DNA of 64,000 nt from Pomacea canaliculata. Taxonomy: Eukaryota; Mollusca; Gastropoda; Architaenioglossa; Ampullariidae. The stretch lies in assembly GCF_003073045.1 (NCBI RefSeq), contig NC_037592.1, positions 10,754,007 through 10,818,006 on the forward strand, given 5' to 3'. A program made the translations under genes and the position numbers. Of this stretch, positions 44,914 to 55,317 are shown in pieces (the stretch's first letter is position 1; the number at the start of each line of letters is the position of its first letter). The notes beneath the pieces are model-generated. The model was not told the origin of the DNA. It searched no databases and saw nothing but the letters and a program-made list of their open reading frames with translations.

Positions 44914-45591
44914 TTATCGGTGATTAAGTAGCTGGACTGCTGATGGCACAAAAGATTTCAGATGCCTATTGCTTTCGCATACTGGCATGGCATAGCGTTT
45001 ACCTGAACTTAATAAAACACATTCCCCCGCTAGCACATGTTCAGGTATTGACAGAATGCGGGAAGCTTTCCTAACTAGTTGTTGGTCAAGGAAGGAAGTC
45101 AGGTCCCTCTGATTGATCCCAATTATTTTGGAACAGATGTGAACAATGCTATTTAAACTATTCCTATCATGGACAAATAGATTACAAAACCAGCATACAA
45201 ATGAAAAAGATAAAAGACTCTCAATAAAAGACTGGTAGAAACGGCCTAAAATTGCTTTGCTGACTGAAAAACTATTTAACTTCCGCAAAAGGTACATTCT
45301 CTGCTGGCCACATTTGACAATGTGTTCAGTGTTTAGAGTCCATTTAAGCAGGCAATCAAAAACAGTTCCCAGGTACCTAAAAGAGGTAGCGGTTTCAACA
45401 GGTTTGCTATGTATCACACTAGGAGCAACAAAATCCTCTTTGATTCTCCTAAAATCTATATTCAATTCTTTTGTTTTGTCTACATTTAACTCAAGAAAGT
45501 TCTCGTCGCACCACTGTGCAAGTCTGTTAAGGCATTGCCATGAGTCAACAATGCAGACGAGATAGGTGCTATCGGCACCACCATTCCCCAT
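44914..45591 (-). pseudogene. CR1/L2-like LINE reverse-transcriptase C-terminal relic, copy B
   Basis: An open frame of 225 codons on the minus strand with LAQWCDENFLELNVDKTKEL, FRYLGTVFDCLLKWTLN, FYQSFIESLLSFSFVCWF, SIVHICSKIIGINQRDL, LVRKASRILSIPEH and SGKRYAMPVCESNRHLKSFV. These follow the order of the thumb and C-terminal tail of CR1/L2 LINE proteins. The 5' part with endonuclease and FADD is missing. Confidence 0.8.
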
Positions 45592-45597
45592 TTCTCA

Positions 45598-46353
45598 GCC
45601 AAGGATAAACACCGTTTTTCATATTAGAATAAAAGTATCACCAAGAAGCATGGATACAGGCTAAGACAAATGGGTTAGCGACGGAAGCCATCCGAAATGG
45701 TATACATCCAATATCCCGATGGACGCAGGCCAACGGTATTCATATTAAAAGGCTCCCCCTGCACCAACTACAGAGCCCAAGTTGAAGCCCTGACATGAGC
45801 AGTGAACAGTGTCAGCAGCAAAGCAAGCTTAGACTCACGGATGTTCCTATTGCCCTGTTTGTGCTACAAGCCGCCAACAATGACTGGGTAGTTAATCTTA
45901 TATCAGCACTGAAAAATATCAGTTGTCTATATTGTACTGTAGTGGATACCCTCACACTGCGGTAGTGAAGGCAATGAGCAGATTTCAAATCTAGTTGCTG
46001 AAGACCGGCAGGATGAAAACAAAGTCAGTGTAACAGAGATGACCACAGCTTTGTATAGACCACACGCAGCTACCACTACCTGTCCAGATAAGATAGGTGA
46101 CAATTTTCTACTTCAGGACAACAGACTAAAGCACCACCTTTACCGGAAGCTACATCTGGTGTTATCCTCAATGTGCTCCTGTGGAGATGCAAAACAAACC
46201 AAGGAGCATATCCTACAGGAGTGTAGGTTCCTCCAGGAGCCGAGGGCGGAGGTCTGGCCGTCGCCGATGCCACTCGACATCAAGCTTTACGGACCTGTGC
46301 ACGCTTTGCAGATAACTGCCAGTTTTATCTCGAAAGCTGGCCTCAAAGTGTGA
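45598..46353 (+). pseudogene. LINE RNase H relic, copy B
   Basis: Counterpart of 3170-3916. The open 3' part 46039-46353 keeps SSMCSCGDAKQTKEHILQEC and LYGPVHALQITASFISKAGL to the stop. The WIPSH segment near 45950 is altered relative to copy A (CGSEGNEQ against CGIEGNEQ). Confidence 0.7.
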
Positions 46354-47120
46354 CTAAAAATGGATAATGAGACGAACAACATGAAACTGCGAATTAATGT
46401 GCGATGTTTACAAATGTCTGACTCCCCGAACAGCGCCCTTGTCGACTGGGTGGAACCAGCAGGCGGCTACAGAGTTTGGAACTATGTCTTCTGATAGAAA
46501 GTCCTTGTCTTGCTAGAGTCTGGAATTCATGTCTTACCGAAGTTTGAAGCCATTCGTCTTGCCAGAACACAAAACTCTGTGTCTTGTCGTAGGACTGCTG
46601 TTTCACACTTTCATCTCCTTTCTACTTGTAGTTACTAGAATGCACATGAAACAAAAATACGGTCCGCAGAAACACTGTAATTGATTTTCATGGAAGTAAA
46701 AGAATAAAAATAACTTTCACAAGTACAATGAATTCTGCATGCAATAATTTCAAAAACAAGAATAGGAAAGGAGATCACTGAGGTTAAGTGTTTTGTTAGA
46801 AATTGGGACAATTTTTTAACACTTGAGCAGCATGTCCAAGTTAAAGCTAATATTTTTCAAACCATTGCTCCGCGATGGAGTGAATTTAAGAAATAAATAT
46901 ATCAGGAAAAAATTCAACAAACAAAATGATTAACCTGTTTCCCAGACATACAAACAGCAAGTCCTCCTTTAAAGATGCAAGTTACAGTCCCATCATCGTT
47001 AGTAGCTCCAACACAAGAAAAGAGAGACTGCAAACTATTCAGATTGTATTTTTTTGTTTCTATTTGCTGTTGAACTGTTTATATTCTAGTGAGAAAGAAG
47101 GCAAAATGTTTACATGTGTG
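46354..47120. other. No gene recognised between LINE relic and RTE insertion
   Basis: Same sequence as 3917-4679. AT-rich, with no coding frame that shows a known motif. Confidence 0.5.
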
Positions 47121-47358
47121 TAATGCTCGAGTGTCCCCCCGGAGGATCATTACCTTGTCGAGGTCGGGGGCCTTGTGTGTGTCGATGACCCTGAGAGCTA
47201 TACCGGGCAGGGTCACCCAAGCCGGGCAGGTCAAAGGGTAGATACCAGACGAAACATGATCCTTGGTCCTCCAGGTTGGGGTTGGCACAGGCTAACAACC
47301 CTGTCCCATAAAATACAAAAATGTTACGGAAACAGCGACAGAGAAAACTACCACTAAT

Positions 47359-49485
47359 GTGTGCGATGGGCTCCCAGAGGTATCGCAAGATCCTTGTATG
47401 ACTGTTAGTAGTGAAAGCCGAAAGGAAGCTACTGGCACGAAGATGGAAGTCTTGAGCGCCAAATGCAAGACCAGAATAGGCTTCTGGAATGTGCGCACCA
47501 TGTATGAAACTGGTAAGTTGACACAAATTACGGCCGAGATGAGGCGTTACAACTTACACATACTTGGAGTAAGTGAAAGCAGATGGACAGGCTCTGGAAG
47601 AGTAAAGACCCAGACCAGAGAGACAGTGCTGTATTCTGGCAGAGAGGACAACCAACACCATGAGGGAGTAGCCATCATCCTGAGGAAAGGAATAGATAAG
47701 TGCCTGATAGAGTGGAAGCCGATCAACAGCAGACTGATTACAGCCAGAGTGAGAGGGAGACATGGCAACATGACCTTGATCCAGTGCTATGCACCAACCA
47801 ACGACAGCGATGATGAGGCGAAGGACACCTTTTACGATCAATTGCAGGCAGAAGTAAGTGCAGCACCCCACCATGACCTGTTGATTGTGATGGGCGACAT
47901 GAATGCCAAAGTTGGGAACGACAACACCCATGTAGAGAGAGCTATGGGCAGACATGGTTGTGGCTGCATGAACGAGAACGGAGAGAGACTAGTGGAGCTA
48001 TGCACTATGTACAACCTAGTGATTGGAGGAACGCTATTCCCTCACCGCAATGTCCACAAACTAACATGGTGCTCACCCAATGGTAGGGACAGTAACCAGA
48101 TCGACCACCTAATGATCAACGGCTCCTGGAGACGTTCCCTGCTCGACGTCAGGGCGAGAAGAGGAGATGTTGGAAGTGACCATCACCTTGTTGTAGCAGA
48201 CATAAAAATGAAACTGCGAAGTACAGGACGCAAGTCAGCAGCACACAGACGCTTTGATGTGGAAAGATTGCAGGACCCCAAACTGAAAAACGCCTTCACT
48301 CTTCAAGTGAAAAACAGATTTCAGGCACTTGCAGACATGACAGACATTTGCGAGGCAAATGCAGAAAGCATAAACCAGAGATGGGACCTTGTGAGAACAG
48401 TGTACCAGAAAAGCAGCGAGACTAGTCTTGGACTGAGAGGAACTAAGAAGAAGGAATGTATAACACCAGAAACGTGGAAGGCGATAGAGGAAAGAAGAGA
48501 ACTAAAAAAGAAGGTGACTAGCACCAGATCCGAAAGACTGCAAGAGAAGTTCAAACTACAGTACAGAGAGATGAACCAGAAAGTGAAACGCTTGGCGAGA
48601 ACAGACAAGCGGGCCTACTTGAACAACCTAGCAAATGAAGCCGAAGAAGCAGCAAGAAAAAGAGAACAAGGAAAGCTGTACAAGATCACCAAGACAATTA
48701 GCGGCAAATTCCACAGCACCAACGATGCCCCAGTCAAGGACAAGGAAGGGAAGCTGCTAACGACAGAGAGAGAACAAGAAGCACGCTGGGCTGAACACTT
48801 CAGAGAGGTCCTGAACAGACCACCACCTTCCGAAGAAGCCGACATACAAGAAGCCATTGAGGACCTAGACGTTAACATCGCCCCACCAGAGAAGCAGGAA
48901 ATCATCACAGCAATCAAATCCTTGAAGAACAGAAAGGCACCAGGCCAGGACAATCTGAATGCTGAACTATTCAAAGCTGACCCAGAACTGGCAGCCAATA
49001 TCCTGCAACCCCTATTTACCGCAATACGGGAAGGGAAGCAAGTCCCAGATGACTGGACCAGAGGAGTGATCGTCAAAATCCCAAAGAAAGGATCCCTTAG
49101 CGACTGCAACAACTGGCGAGGAATAACTCTCCTGTCCATCCCGAGCAAGATCATGACAAAGATCATCATTCAACGAATCTCAGAGGCAGTGGACGCACAA
49201 CTTAGAGAAGAACAGGCTGGTTTTCGTAGAGGAAGAGGATGCACCGACCAGATATTTGCACTACGCAACATCATAGAACAGTGCACAGAGTGGCAGAGGC
49301 AGCTCTACATTAACTTCGTAGATTTCCAGAAGGCTTTTGACAGCATCCACAGAGAGAGCCTCTGGCGCATCCCGAGAGCGCACGGAATACCAATGGAAAT
49401 TGTGCTGCTGTTAAAAGCTTCTATGCGAACTTTTCATGCTGTGTTGGAAACAGTGACATCTACTTTGAGGTCGGGACCGGAGTGA
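47359..49485 (+). CDS. RTE LINE protein: endonuclease and first part of reverse transcriptase
   Basis: 708 codons as read. Endonuclease about residues 40-290: GFWNVRTMYETGKL, LGVSESRWTG, QCYAPTND, VMGDMNAKVG, SNQIDHLMING and GDVGSDHHLV. Then a basic linker with EERRELKKKV and REMNQKVKRLARTDKRAY. Reverse transcriptase from about residue 540: NRKAPGQDNLNAELFK, GVIVKIPKKG, WRGITLLSIPSKIM, QAGFRRGRGCTDQIFALRNI and the first catalytic aspartate in FVDFQKAFDSIHR. The last ~25 residues (after VLLLKAS) are out of frame. One base seems lost in the A run at 49413-49416, after which the normal frame continues in the next reading frame. A homopolymer indel could be a sequencing error. Confidence 0.9.
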   Translation: MCDGLPEVSQDPCMTVSSESRKEATGTKMEVLSAKCKTRIGFWNVRTMYETGKLTQITAEMRRYNLHILGVSESRWTGSGRVKTQTRETVLYSGREDNQHHEGVAIILRKGIDKCLIEWKPINSRLITARVRGRHGNMTLIQCYAPTNDSDDEAKDTFYDQLQAEVSAAPHHDLLIVMGDMNAKVGNDNTHVERAMGRHGCGCMNENGERLVELCTMYNLVIGGTLFPHRNVHKLTWCSPNGRDSNQIDHLMINGSWRRSLLDVRARRGDVGSDHHLVVADIKMKLRSTGRKSAAHRRFDVERLQDPKLKNAFTLQVKNRFQALADMTDICEANAESINQRWDLVRTVYQKSSETSLGLRGTKKKECITPETWKAIEERRELKKKVTSTRSERLQEKFKLQYREMNQKVKRLARTDKRAYLNNLANEAEEAARKREQGKLYKITKTISGKFHSTNDAPVKDKEGKLLTTEREQEARWAEHFREVLNRPPPSEEADIQEAIEDLDVNIAPPEKQEIITAIKSLKNRKAPGQDNLNAELFKADPELAANILQPLFTAIREGKQVPDDWTRGVIVKIPKKGSLSDCNNWRGITLLSIPSKIMTKIIIQRISEAVDAQLREEQAGFRRGRGCTDQIFALRNIIEQCTEWQRQLYINFVDFQKAFDSIHRESLWRIPRAHGIPMEIVLLLKASMRTFHAVLETVTSTLRSGPE

Positions 49486-50393
49486 GACAAGGCTGCGTGA
49501 TGTCTTCCCTGCTCTTCGGCCTCGTCATTGACTGGGTAATGCGCCACACAACGGAAGATGAACCAAGGGGCATAAGATGGACACTCTACACAAACTTAGA
49601 AGACCTAGACTTTGCCGACGATCTGGCCCTGCTGTCACACACCCATCGACACATGCAGGAGAAAACGACTCGCCTGAACACCTTTGCGCAGCATGTCGGA
49701 CTGCACATCAGCAGGACAAAGACAGAAGTAATGACCCTGAACACCACCAATACAACACCGATCAACATAGAGGGAGAAGACCTGCCAATGGTTGAAAGCT
49801 TCACCTACTTAGGCAGCGTGGTCAAGCAGGATGGAGGAGCAGGCCGTGACATACAGAGCAGACTGAGCAAAGCCAGGGGCATCTTCTGTAGCCTAAGCAA
49901 CATCTGCAAGTCAACACAGTACAGCATCCATACCAAGCTGAGACTATACCAGAGTCTGGTCCTGTCCACTCTTCTGTATGGATCGGAATGCTGGCGAACG
50001 ACTGACAGAGACCTCAACAAACTGTCAGTCTTCCACACCAAAAGCCTGCGAAGAATCCTGGACATCTTCTGGCCAAGGACAATCTCCAACGATGAACTGC
50101 TTGCCCGGTGTGGGCAGGAGAGCATGACCACCATCCTAATGAAGAAGCGATGGCGCTGGATTGGTCACGTCATCAGAGGCGGAAGCAACTCCATCACAAA
50201 AACTGCCTTACACTGGACTCCAGAGGGAAAACACAAGCGAGGCCGGCCCAAGAACACCTGGCGACGAACTGTGGAGGCAGAAATGAAGACCCTAAACCAC
50301 AGCTGGGGCACTGTGGGGAAGCTAGCCCAGGACAGACAAAAGTGGAGGAACTTTGTCGCTGCCCTACGTGCCGACTGGCATAACGGGCAGTAA
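49482..50393 (+). CDS. RTE LINE protein: catalytic half of reverse transcriptase and C-terminal tail
   Basis: Continuation of the 47359 frame after a single frame break; the ATG at 49482 is an internal methionine (GVRQGCVMSSLLFG), not a true start. The catalytic motif LDFADDLALLS lies at about residues 41-51. LHISRTKTEVMTLN and ESFTYLGSVVKQDG follow (thumb region). Then comes a C-terminal block KKRWRWIGHVIRGGS...HWTPEGKHKRGRPKNTWRRT, characteristic of RTE-clade proteins. It ends at 50393, directly before the (TAAG)n tail. Confidence 0.9.
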   Translation: MRQGCVMSSLLFGLVIDWVMRHTTEDEPRGIRWTLYTNLEDLDFADDLALLSHTHRHMQEKTTRLNTFAQHVGLHISRTKTEVMTLNTTNTTPINIEGEDLPMVESFTYLGSVVKQDGGAGRDIQSRLSKARGIFCSLSNICKSTQYSIHTKLRLYQSLVLSTLLYGSECWRTTDRDLNKLSVFHTKSLRRILDIFWPRTISNDELLARCGQESMTTILMKKRWRWIGHVIRGGSNSITKTALHWTPEGKHKRGRPKNTWRRTVEAEMKTLNHSWGTVGKLAQDRQKWRNFVAALRADWHNGQ

Positions 50394-50413
50394 GTAAGTA
50401 ATGCTCGAGTGTC

Positions 50414-50770
50414 TATTAAATGAATTTTTATTTTTAAAAAAAGTGTATGTGCTGACTGTCACAAGAGTAAAAGGAGAAAGTTAAATCTTACACTACAGAA
50501 TAGACACAAATCAGAAATGTGTCAAATAAACAATGTGGCCAGTGCCTTTTCAGGTGCACAAGAAATGAATTTTCAGATCATTTGCCTCCTAGTACTGGCA
50601 TACATTGAGATCCAGCATAACTCCAAAAACTCGGACCAGCAAGCATTGAACATAACAATAGATGTGTCTTACACGCAGGTCTTGTAGACATCCCATCTGT
50701 AGCAGCTAGGGTCTAGAATGTCTGCAATAGACACTACGCTTTTGATTATTCTTCTTATTCCTTTTCACAC
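50414..50770. other. No gene recognised
   Basis: AT-rich sequence right of the RTE target duplication, which would have been joined to 47120 before the LINE inserted. Neither strand shows a coding motif. Confidence 0.5.
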
Positions 50771-51050
50771 CCAGTGGAGCATAGGGCCATAACTACACCA
50801 CACCATCGGATCCTGTTCTGGGTGTCCCTTTCCAGTTGTTTCCATGTCATGCCAGCTGCCCTTCGCCAACACGGTCACAGGGATCATCCCGTCCAGGCTC
50901 TCATGCTCGTGTTGCATGTGCAGTTTCTATGGCAGGGGTTGTTTTACGGGATGGGGTTGTTAGCCCCACTCTCAACCCTTGTCTTTCATCTGGGCTTGGG
51001 ACCGGCAGGTTACCCAGGGGGTTTCCAGGTGGAGTTACTTTTTGTATTCA
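50771..51050 (-). repeat. GC-richer dispersed-repeat remnant, possibly an RTE-like leader
   Basis: On the minus strand the segment around 50935-50980 reads GGGCTAACAACCCCATCCC, close to GGGCTAACAACCCTGTCCC in the RTE leader (4849-4867). The neighbouring CAACCC and GGACC words also resemble that leader. It is probably an antisense relic of a related element. No coding frame supports more. Confidence 0.35.
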
Positions 51051-51082
51051 GGCATACAGAATTATGTGCTATGAATATACAG

Positions 51083-51380
51083 AATAAACAGCCAGAGTGC
51101 ATGATGTATGTCATGAAGTGAACAGAAAGATGCAATATTTTATCATGGAATCTTCAGTGACTTTTAAGCAGCTAGTGTGCAAGAGGTATGTCATGATAAC
51201 ATCAAGAGTGAACAAAATCTTTCTATGCCACCTTTCATGAGCTAATGCTGAAGATACATGTCATGAAATCAACATCATTCCATGCCACCTTTTGTAACTT
51301 TAAAACATTTAAACTCTTAGTGTGCCAGATGTGTGTCATGAAGTTAACAGCAAAGTTCAACATCTTTTCATGCCTCTAAA
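51083..51380 (+). repeat. Degenerate tandem repeat of about 65-85 bp units
   Basis: Four diverged units share the words GTGTGC..GA.GTATGTCATGA, AACA and TCATGCCACCTTT: around 51090, 51175, 51240 and 51330. Unit identity is low and lengths vary, so the array is old. No coding role seen. Confidence 0.55.
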
Positions 51381-51389
51381 ACAGTTTAT

Positions 51390-52057
51390 CAGCAAGATCA
51401 AAGCTACGAACGTTTGGTTGTCTCGATGGAGATGTAGACATGACATATAAAGCACACGGTGAGAAAGAAAATGCTGAAGCATGGAAATTAACAAAACTGC
51501 CCAAGCTTCTTATGAAATTTCCAGTAGATGACACTGGGCTGTATTATTGTGCTACATTGGAGGGTTCCTTAAGCTACAAGCAAGTTCACTCTCTGGCTCC
51601 AAAAAAGCCATAGTACAACTGTCTTGTGCTGCTCAAACATGTCAGGAACGGACAAAGGAAAGCTGCTGCTTATAGCAAAAAGCACCAAGCCTCGCTTCTT
51701 TTAAGGACTTAGAATGGACAGTTTACCAGTTATGTATAGTGGGAACAGAAATGCACGGATGATCTCTAAACTTTTTAAAGAAGGGCTAAAGGATTGGGAT
51801 AGAGAGCTACAACGCCAGTCGAGAAAAGTATTGCTCTTTCTCAACAATTGTGCAGCGCATCCTCAGATCGCTTGAAGAACATCCAAATGGAATTTCTACC
51901 TCCCAGGACCGCAGCTTTGGTGCAGCCAATGGACATGGGCATCATAAAAAATTTGAAGACCTTCTACCATGCAAGGTTGGTTAATTACATTCTTGATGAA
52001 AGTTTGCTGACCCCATCGTCAACAGCCAAAGAACTCAGTGCAAAGGTCAACAACTAA
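51390..52057 (+). pseudogene. Pogo/Tigger-like DDE transposase relic
   Basis: Reading forward across frames: SKLRTFGCLDGDVDMTYKAH, EAWKLTKLPKLL, then VDDTGLYYCATLEGSLSYKQ at the first catalytic-acid region (family form: NADETALFY). Next come KAPSLASFKDLEWTVYQLC and TEMHGMISKLFKEGLKDWDR. The second catalytic region reads VLLFLNNCAAHPQ (family: DNCSAHP, with N here in place of the catalytic D). It is followed by LKNIQMEFLPPRTAALVQPM and DMGIIKNLKTFYHARLV. The helix-turn-helix end is missing and several frame breaks occur, so it is a fossil. It lies just upstream of the DUF4806-type gene, perhaps in one of its introns. Confidence 0.8.
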
Positions 52058-52578
52058 CAATGACGACGAGTCCCAGTCCGAGATGATGACGAGTCCGAGA
52101 TGGGTACAGGGCAGAGGGCAGATAGCAGAATCATAGCGATTGATGCTTCATTTATTCATTCAGTTTTTAGGAGGCCATCTGGCCCACATCAACATCAAAT
52201 AATAATAACAATCAGACAAGACTCTGACATTCATCCCTATACCTCATGTAATGCACATGGTCATACAGATCTCCTTTACAAACCTTGTTTTTAAGTAAAG
52301 GACAACTCTAATGGTTACTCTACCCTCTAGGTTCTTATATGTCTAATTTACAATTTCCAGATACCATTTGGTTCACATCAACCTCTTATATTGTATGTTA
52401 CATTCATATTAACAGAGGGTTGCTGTACATGATCAACATTTTTTTTAAATTAAATGATAAACAGTATAATGACATTCAGTTCTAAGTAATTATATGTACA
52501 CTGTCATGGTGAATGTTTACAAAGAGATAGGCTTTGTATATTTAGGATAAAATGCCTACAAACTGCATGTTGTTTCAG
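52058..52578. other. No gene recognised; probable intron of the following gene
   Basis: AT-rich. Two loosely similar segments (about 52168 and 52363) share CCAT(T/C)TGG(C/T)(C/T)CACATCAAC. No coding motif. Ends in the splice acceptor TGTTTCAG at 52571-52578. Confidence 0.5.
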
Positions 52579-53231
52579 CAGATGGCCTATTCCATGGTGA
52601 GTTTTTGGAAGAAGCAGAAGGTTTAAAGGGGCCAGTAGCTGTAATTCCAGACAGCTGGCTGCTAGCATTTTTAAAGATTCCAGTGGTCGCAGGATGTGCA
52701 ACTGGCCATCAAAATCTGCAAGCTTCATTATTAAACACCAGATTCCTCATGGCCCATACATCCAGTTCGCCTGCACAAGTCATTAAGTAAGTGCAATTTT
52801 TTAATTCATAATTAATTTATTACCAGAAAGAAAATTTATGAAGCGTGTGAGCATTAACTGTCAAAATGACTGCTATATACCATTATGTACTGCAGGACAA
52901 AGGAAGGAGATAAAAAGATGATATCTGGACTGTTGGAACAAGTAACAGGTACTGTAACTTTGGTTATTATGCTGCACTATAAAATGTAGTATTGTTAAAG
53001 GGAAATTTATGATATACTTTTGGTCTGATTGGTGAAATTTAATAAAGTTTTTTAAACAACATATCAACAGCTTATAGTTTTAAATTTAGTGAGCTAAATA
53101 AGTTTATGCAAATATATTCATTTGACACAGGGATGCACAGCTAACAGACAGCGAAGGAGAGAAGAATGCAGAGGAATCACTATGTGATGACCATTCAATG
53201 CAGCAGTGTCCACTACCATTTCCATACTCTC

Positions 53232-54872
53232 TGTCACAACCACGTCACACACTGACGTCACGCGCGTTCACACAACACAAAACACAGCGACCTGCCAATG
53301 GGCTTCTCGTGTTCTTTACTAAAAAAAAAAGCCCTTACTTATCCTCTCTCTTGGGGAAAGTGGGTAAAAGGCCTTGTAGACCACCAAAACAAAATTAAAT
53401 AAATCCACCAGGCATAACACACACTAGCTAATACACATATCTAAATACAGAAATTCGACATACTCTCCTCGCTCAACGATAGCATCACACAATACCTTTC
53501 ACTTCCCGCAGTGTTACATCAATACGTAGTGTCACTCTGGTAGTAAGTCTTGGGTGCCAAGAGTATCTCAGATATTGTGTAAAGATTAATCACTTACTGT
53601 TACTTGTTACTCGTGTCCCTTCAGCGACATAAAAAGAAGTCCGGTCTCTGGGGCACGAACGCTCCCTCGCAGTCTACAGCGAGCGTACAGATTCACTTAC
53701 ACATAAAAGCACGTATTCCAATAGAATCTCAGTAGCCAGCTCACACGAGGCTATCCACTTGGGAAGACATACCCACCGACGCTGGGGTCGCGGTCAGCTA
53801 CCATCTGTACATGAAAACCTCCCGTCTCGGCGGCTATCTTTGGCCAACACACTCCAATGGATCTTTACCAGCCACACTGCCAGTGGATCCCTTCTAGGTT
53901 CTCTCAGGAGTTCTCCGAAGCTCCCTCTCAGGAGTTCTCGACTAGCAAGCACTCTCTCCATAAGTTCCAGGTCACCATAAGTTCTCTGAACCCTCTCAGA
54001 AGTTCTTGACTAGGCAAGCAACTCCGCTCCATAGTTCCAGGTCACCATAAGTTCTCTGAAGCCCTCTCAGAAGTTCTTGACTAGGCAAGCACTCCGCTCC
54101 ATAAGTTCCAGGTCACCATAAGTTCTCTGAAGCCCTCTCAGAAGTTCTTGACTAGCAAGCACTTCGCTCCATAAGTTCCAGGTCACCATAAGTTCTCTGA
54201 AGCCCTCTCAGAAGTTCTTGACTAGGCAAGCACTTCGCTCCATAAGTTCCAGGTCACCATAAGTTCTCTGAAGCCCTCTCAGAAGTTCTTGACTAGGCAA
54301 GCACTTCGCTCCATAAGTTCCAGGTCACCATAAGTTCTCTGAAGCCCTCTCAGAAGTTCTTGACTAGGCAAGCACTTCGCTCCATAAGTTCCAGGTCACC
54401 ATAAGTTCCTGTAACTCGGTGATTATTAATTAACTGAATTTACAACTTACACTTCTTTATACAGTCTCACAACGTCAAGTGATAATATATATTACTTCTA
54501 GAAAATCAAGTCTCATTTATAGACAGATTAAAACACGTCTCTTTACACCATCAATCAAAATTCCACACTTCAGCTAAACTTAATCTGGTACCTTGACTGG
54601 GCAAGGAACTTAAGACTCTGATTCCTGGTCCCTGTAGCCACAACGTACAATACGACCTACCGACTCGGCGGTTTCGTTGGGAATCCTCCTACACTGTTCT
54701 CGAAGCCTAAGCTTGGAGTGAACTTTTGCTCACTACTTTTGTCTGGTTTGCACGAGAATTTCATTTTAACACTGGCCGGTCACTTCTCTCAGACTCACTC
54801 GCTATCCACGTGACCAAGGGAAACAACTCTCGTCCCTGACACAATACACGTACACGACACACGTCCCTGACA
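53232..54872 (-). repeat. Left LTR (3' LTR in element orientation)
   Basis: 1641 bp, starting TGTCACAACCACGTCAC and ending GTCCCTGACA. Matches 58120-59754 along its length, with differences mostly of one base. Holds a tandem array of a ~72-bp unit (about 53955-54410). Confidence 0.92.
53955..54410 (+). repeat. ~72-bp minisatellite inside the left LTR
   Basis: About six to seven copies of a unit containing CTCCATAAGTTCCAGGTCAC, CATAAGTTCTCTGAAGCCCT and CAGAAGTTCTTGACTAGGCA. The right LTR holds a comparable array at about 58800-59290, so the array is part of the LTR and can change in copy number. Confidence 0.93.
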
Positions 54873-54890
54873 TTCCTCCCCCCTTACAAA
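54873..54890 (-). promoter_or_regulatory. Polypurine tract of the LTR element
   Basis: On the minus strand GTAAGGGGGGAGGAA lies directly inside the left LTR, the expected place and base content for the plus-strand primer of an LTR element transcribed on the minus strand. Confidence 0.75.
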
Positions 54891-55317
54891 AAAAATGTTC
54901 ACATTTTTCAGTACTAAGATGTCTCACCAGTCCCAAGGGATCTCTTGATCCGCCTCCACGCGCGACAAGACGTCCGCTAACTTACTACAAGTACCCTTAA
55001 TAGATTCCCCTTGAAGTGGTATTCTATCCTTACAGAGTCATGTAAAGATTAGCTTGACAGATCAGCTTGCCAGTTGTTTTTTCTTGAGAGCTCTCACAAT
55101 TTCTTCTTATTTTTGCCCTCTGGATCGAACTTAACAGCAGATATCCTAATTCTTTGAAAGTTGTCCCATAATAGTCCTCTGAAAATGCTCGTTTTTTTTG
55201 ACTTTTCCCAGAGCTGTCTTGAGTTCATTTGAAGGTCTGATGACCTCAAACTCTTTGTCAAGGTGCCAATGTCTGTCGTTCGTTCCTCTATCTCACTCGA
55301 CATCTGATGTCTCATGT

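Larger units (their letters stand above)
42088..50413 (+). repeat. Segmental duplication, copy B, with its right-hand continuation
   Basis: Matches copy A from its first base (42088 = 1) to the RTE reverse transcriptase (49215 = 6783). It then continues through the rest of the RTE element that copy A has lost. Between 42190 and 42860 it carries array linker where copy A has 200 bp of transposase sequence. Copy B is the more complete version and probably nearer the original. Confidence 0.92.
47121..50413 (+). mobile_element. Near full-length RTE-type LINE with 15-bp target duplication
   Basis: The element spans 47136-50398 (about 3.26 kb, the normal size for RTE elements). TAATGCTCGAGTGTC repeats at 47121-47135 and 50399-50413. 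A ~220-bp leader begins CCCCCGGAGGATCATTACC. The tail is a short (TAAG)n run (GCAGTAAGTAAG), as RTE elements have instead of poly(A). It encodes one protein, interrupted by one frame break. The same target site flanks the left end of copy A, so insertion preceded the duplication. Confidence 0.93.
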
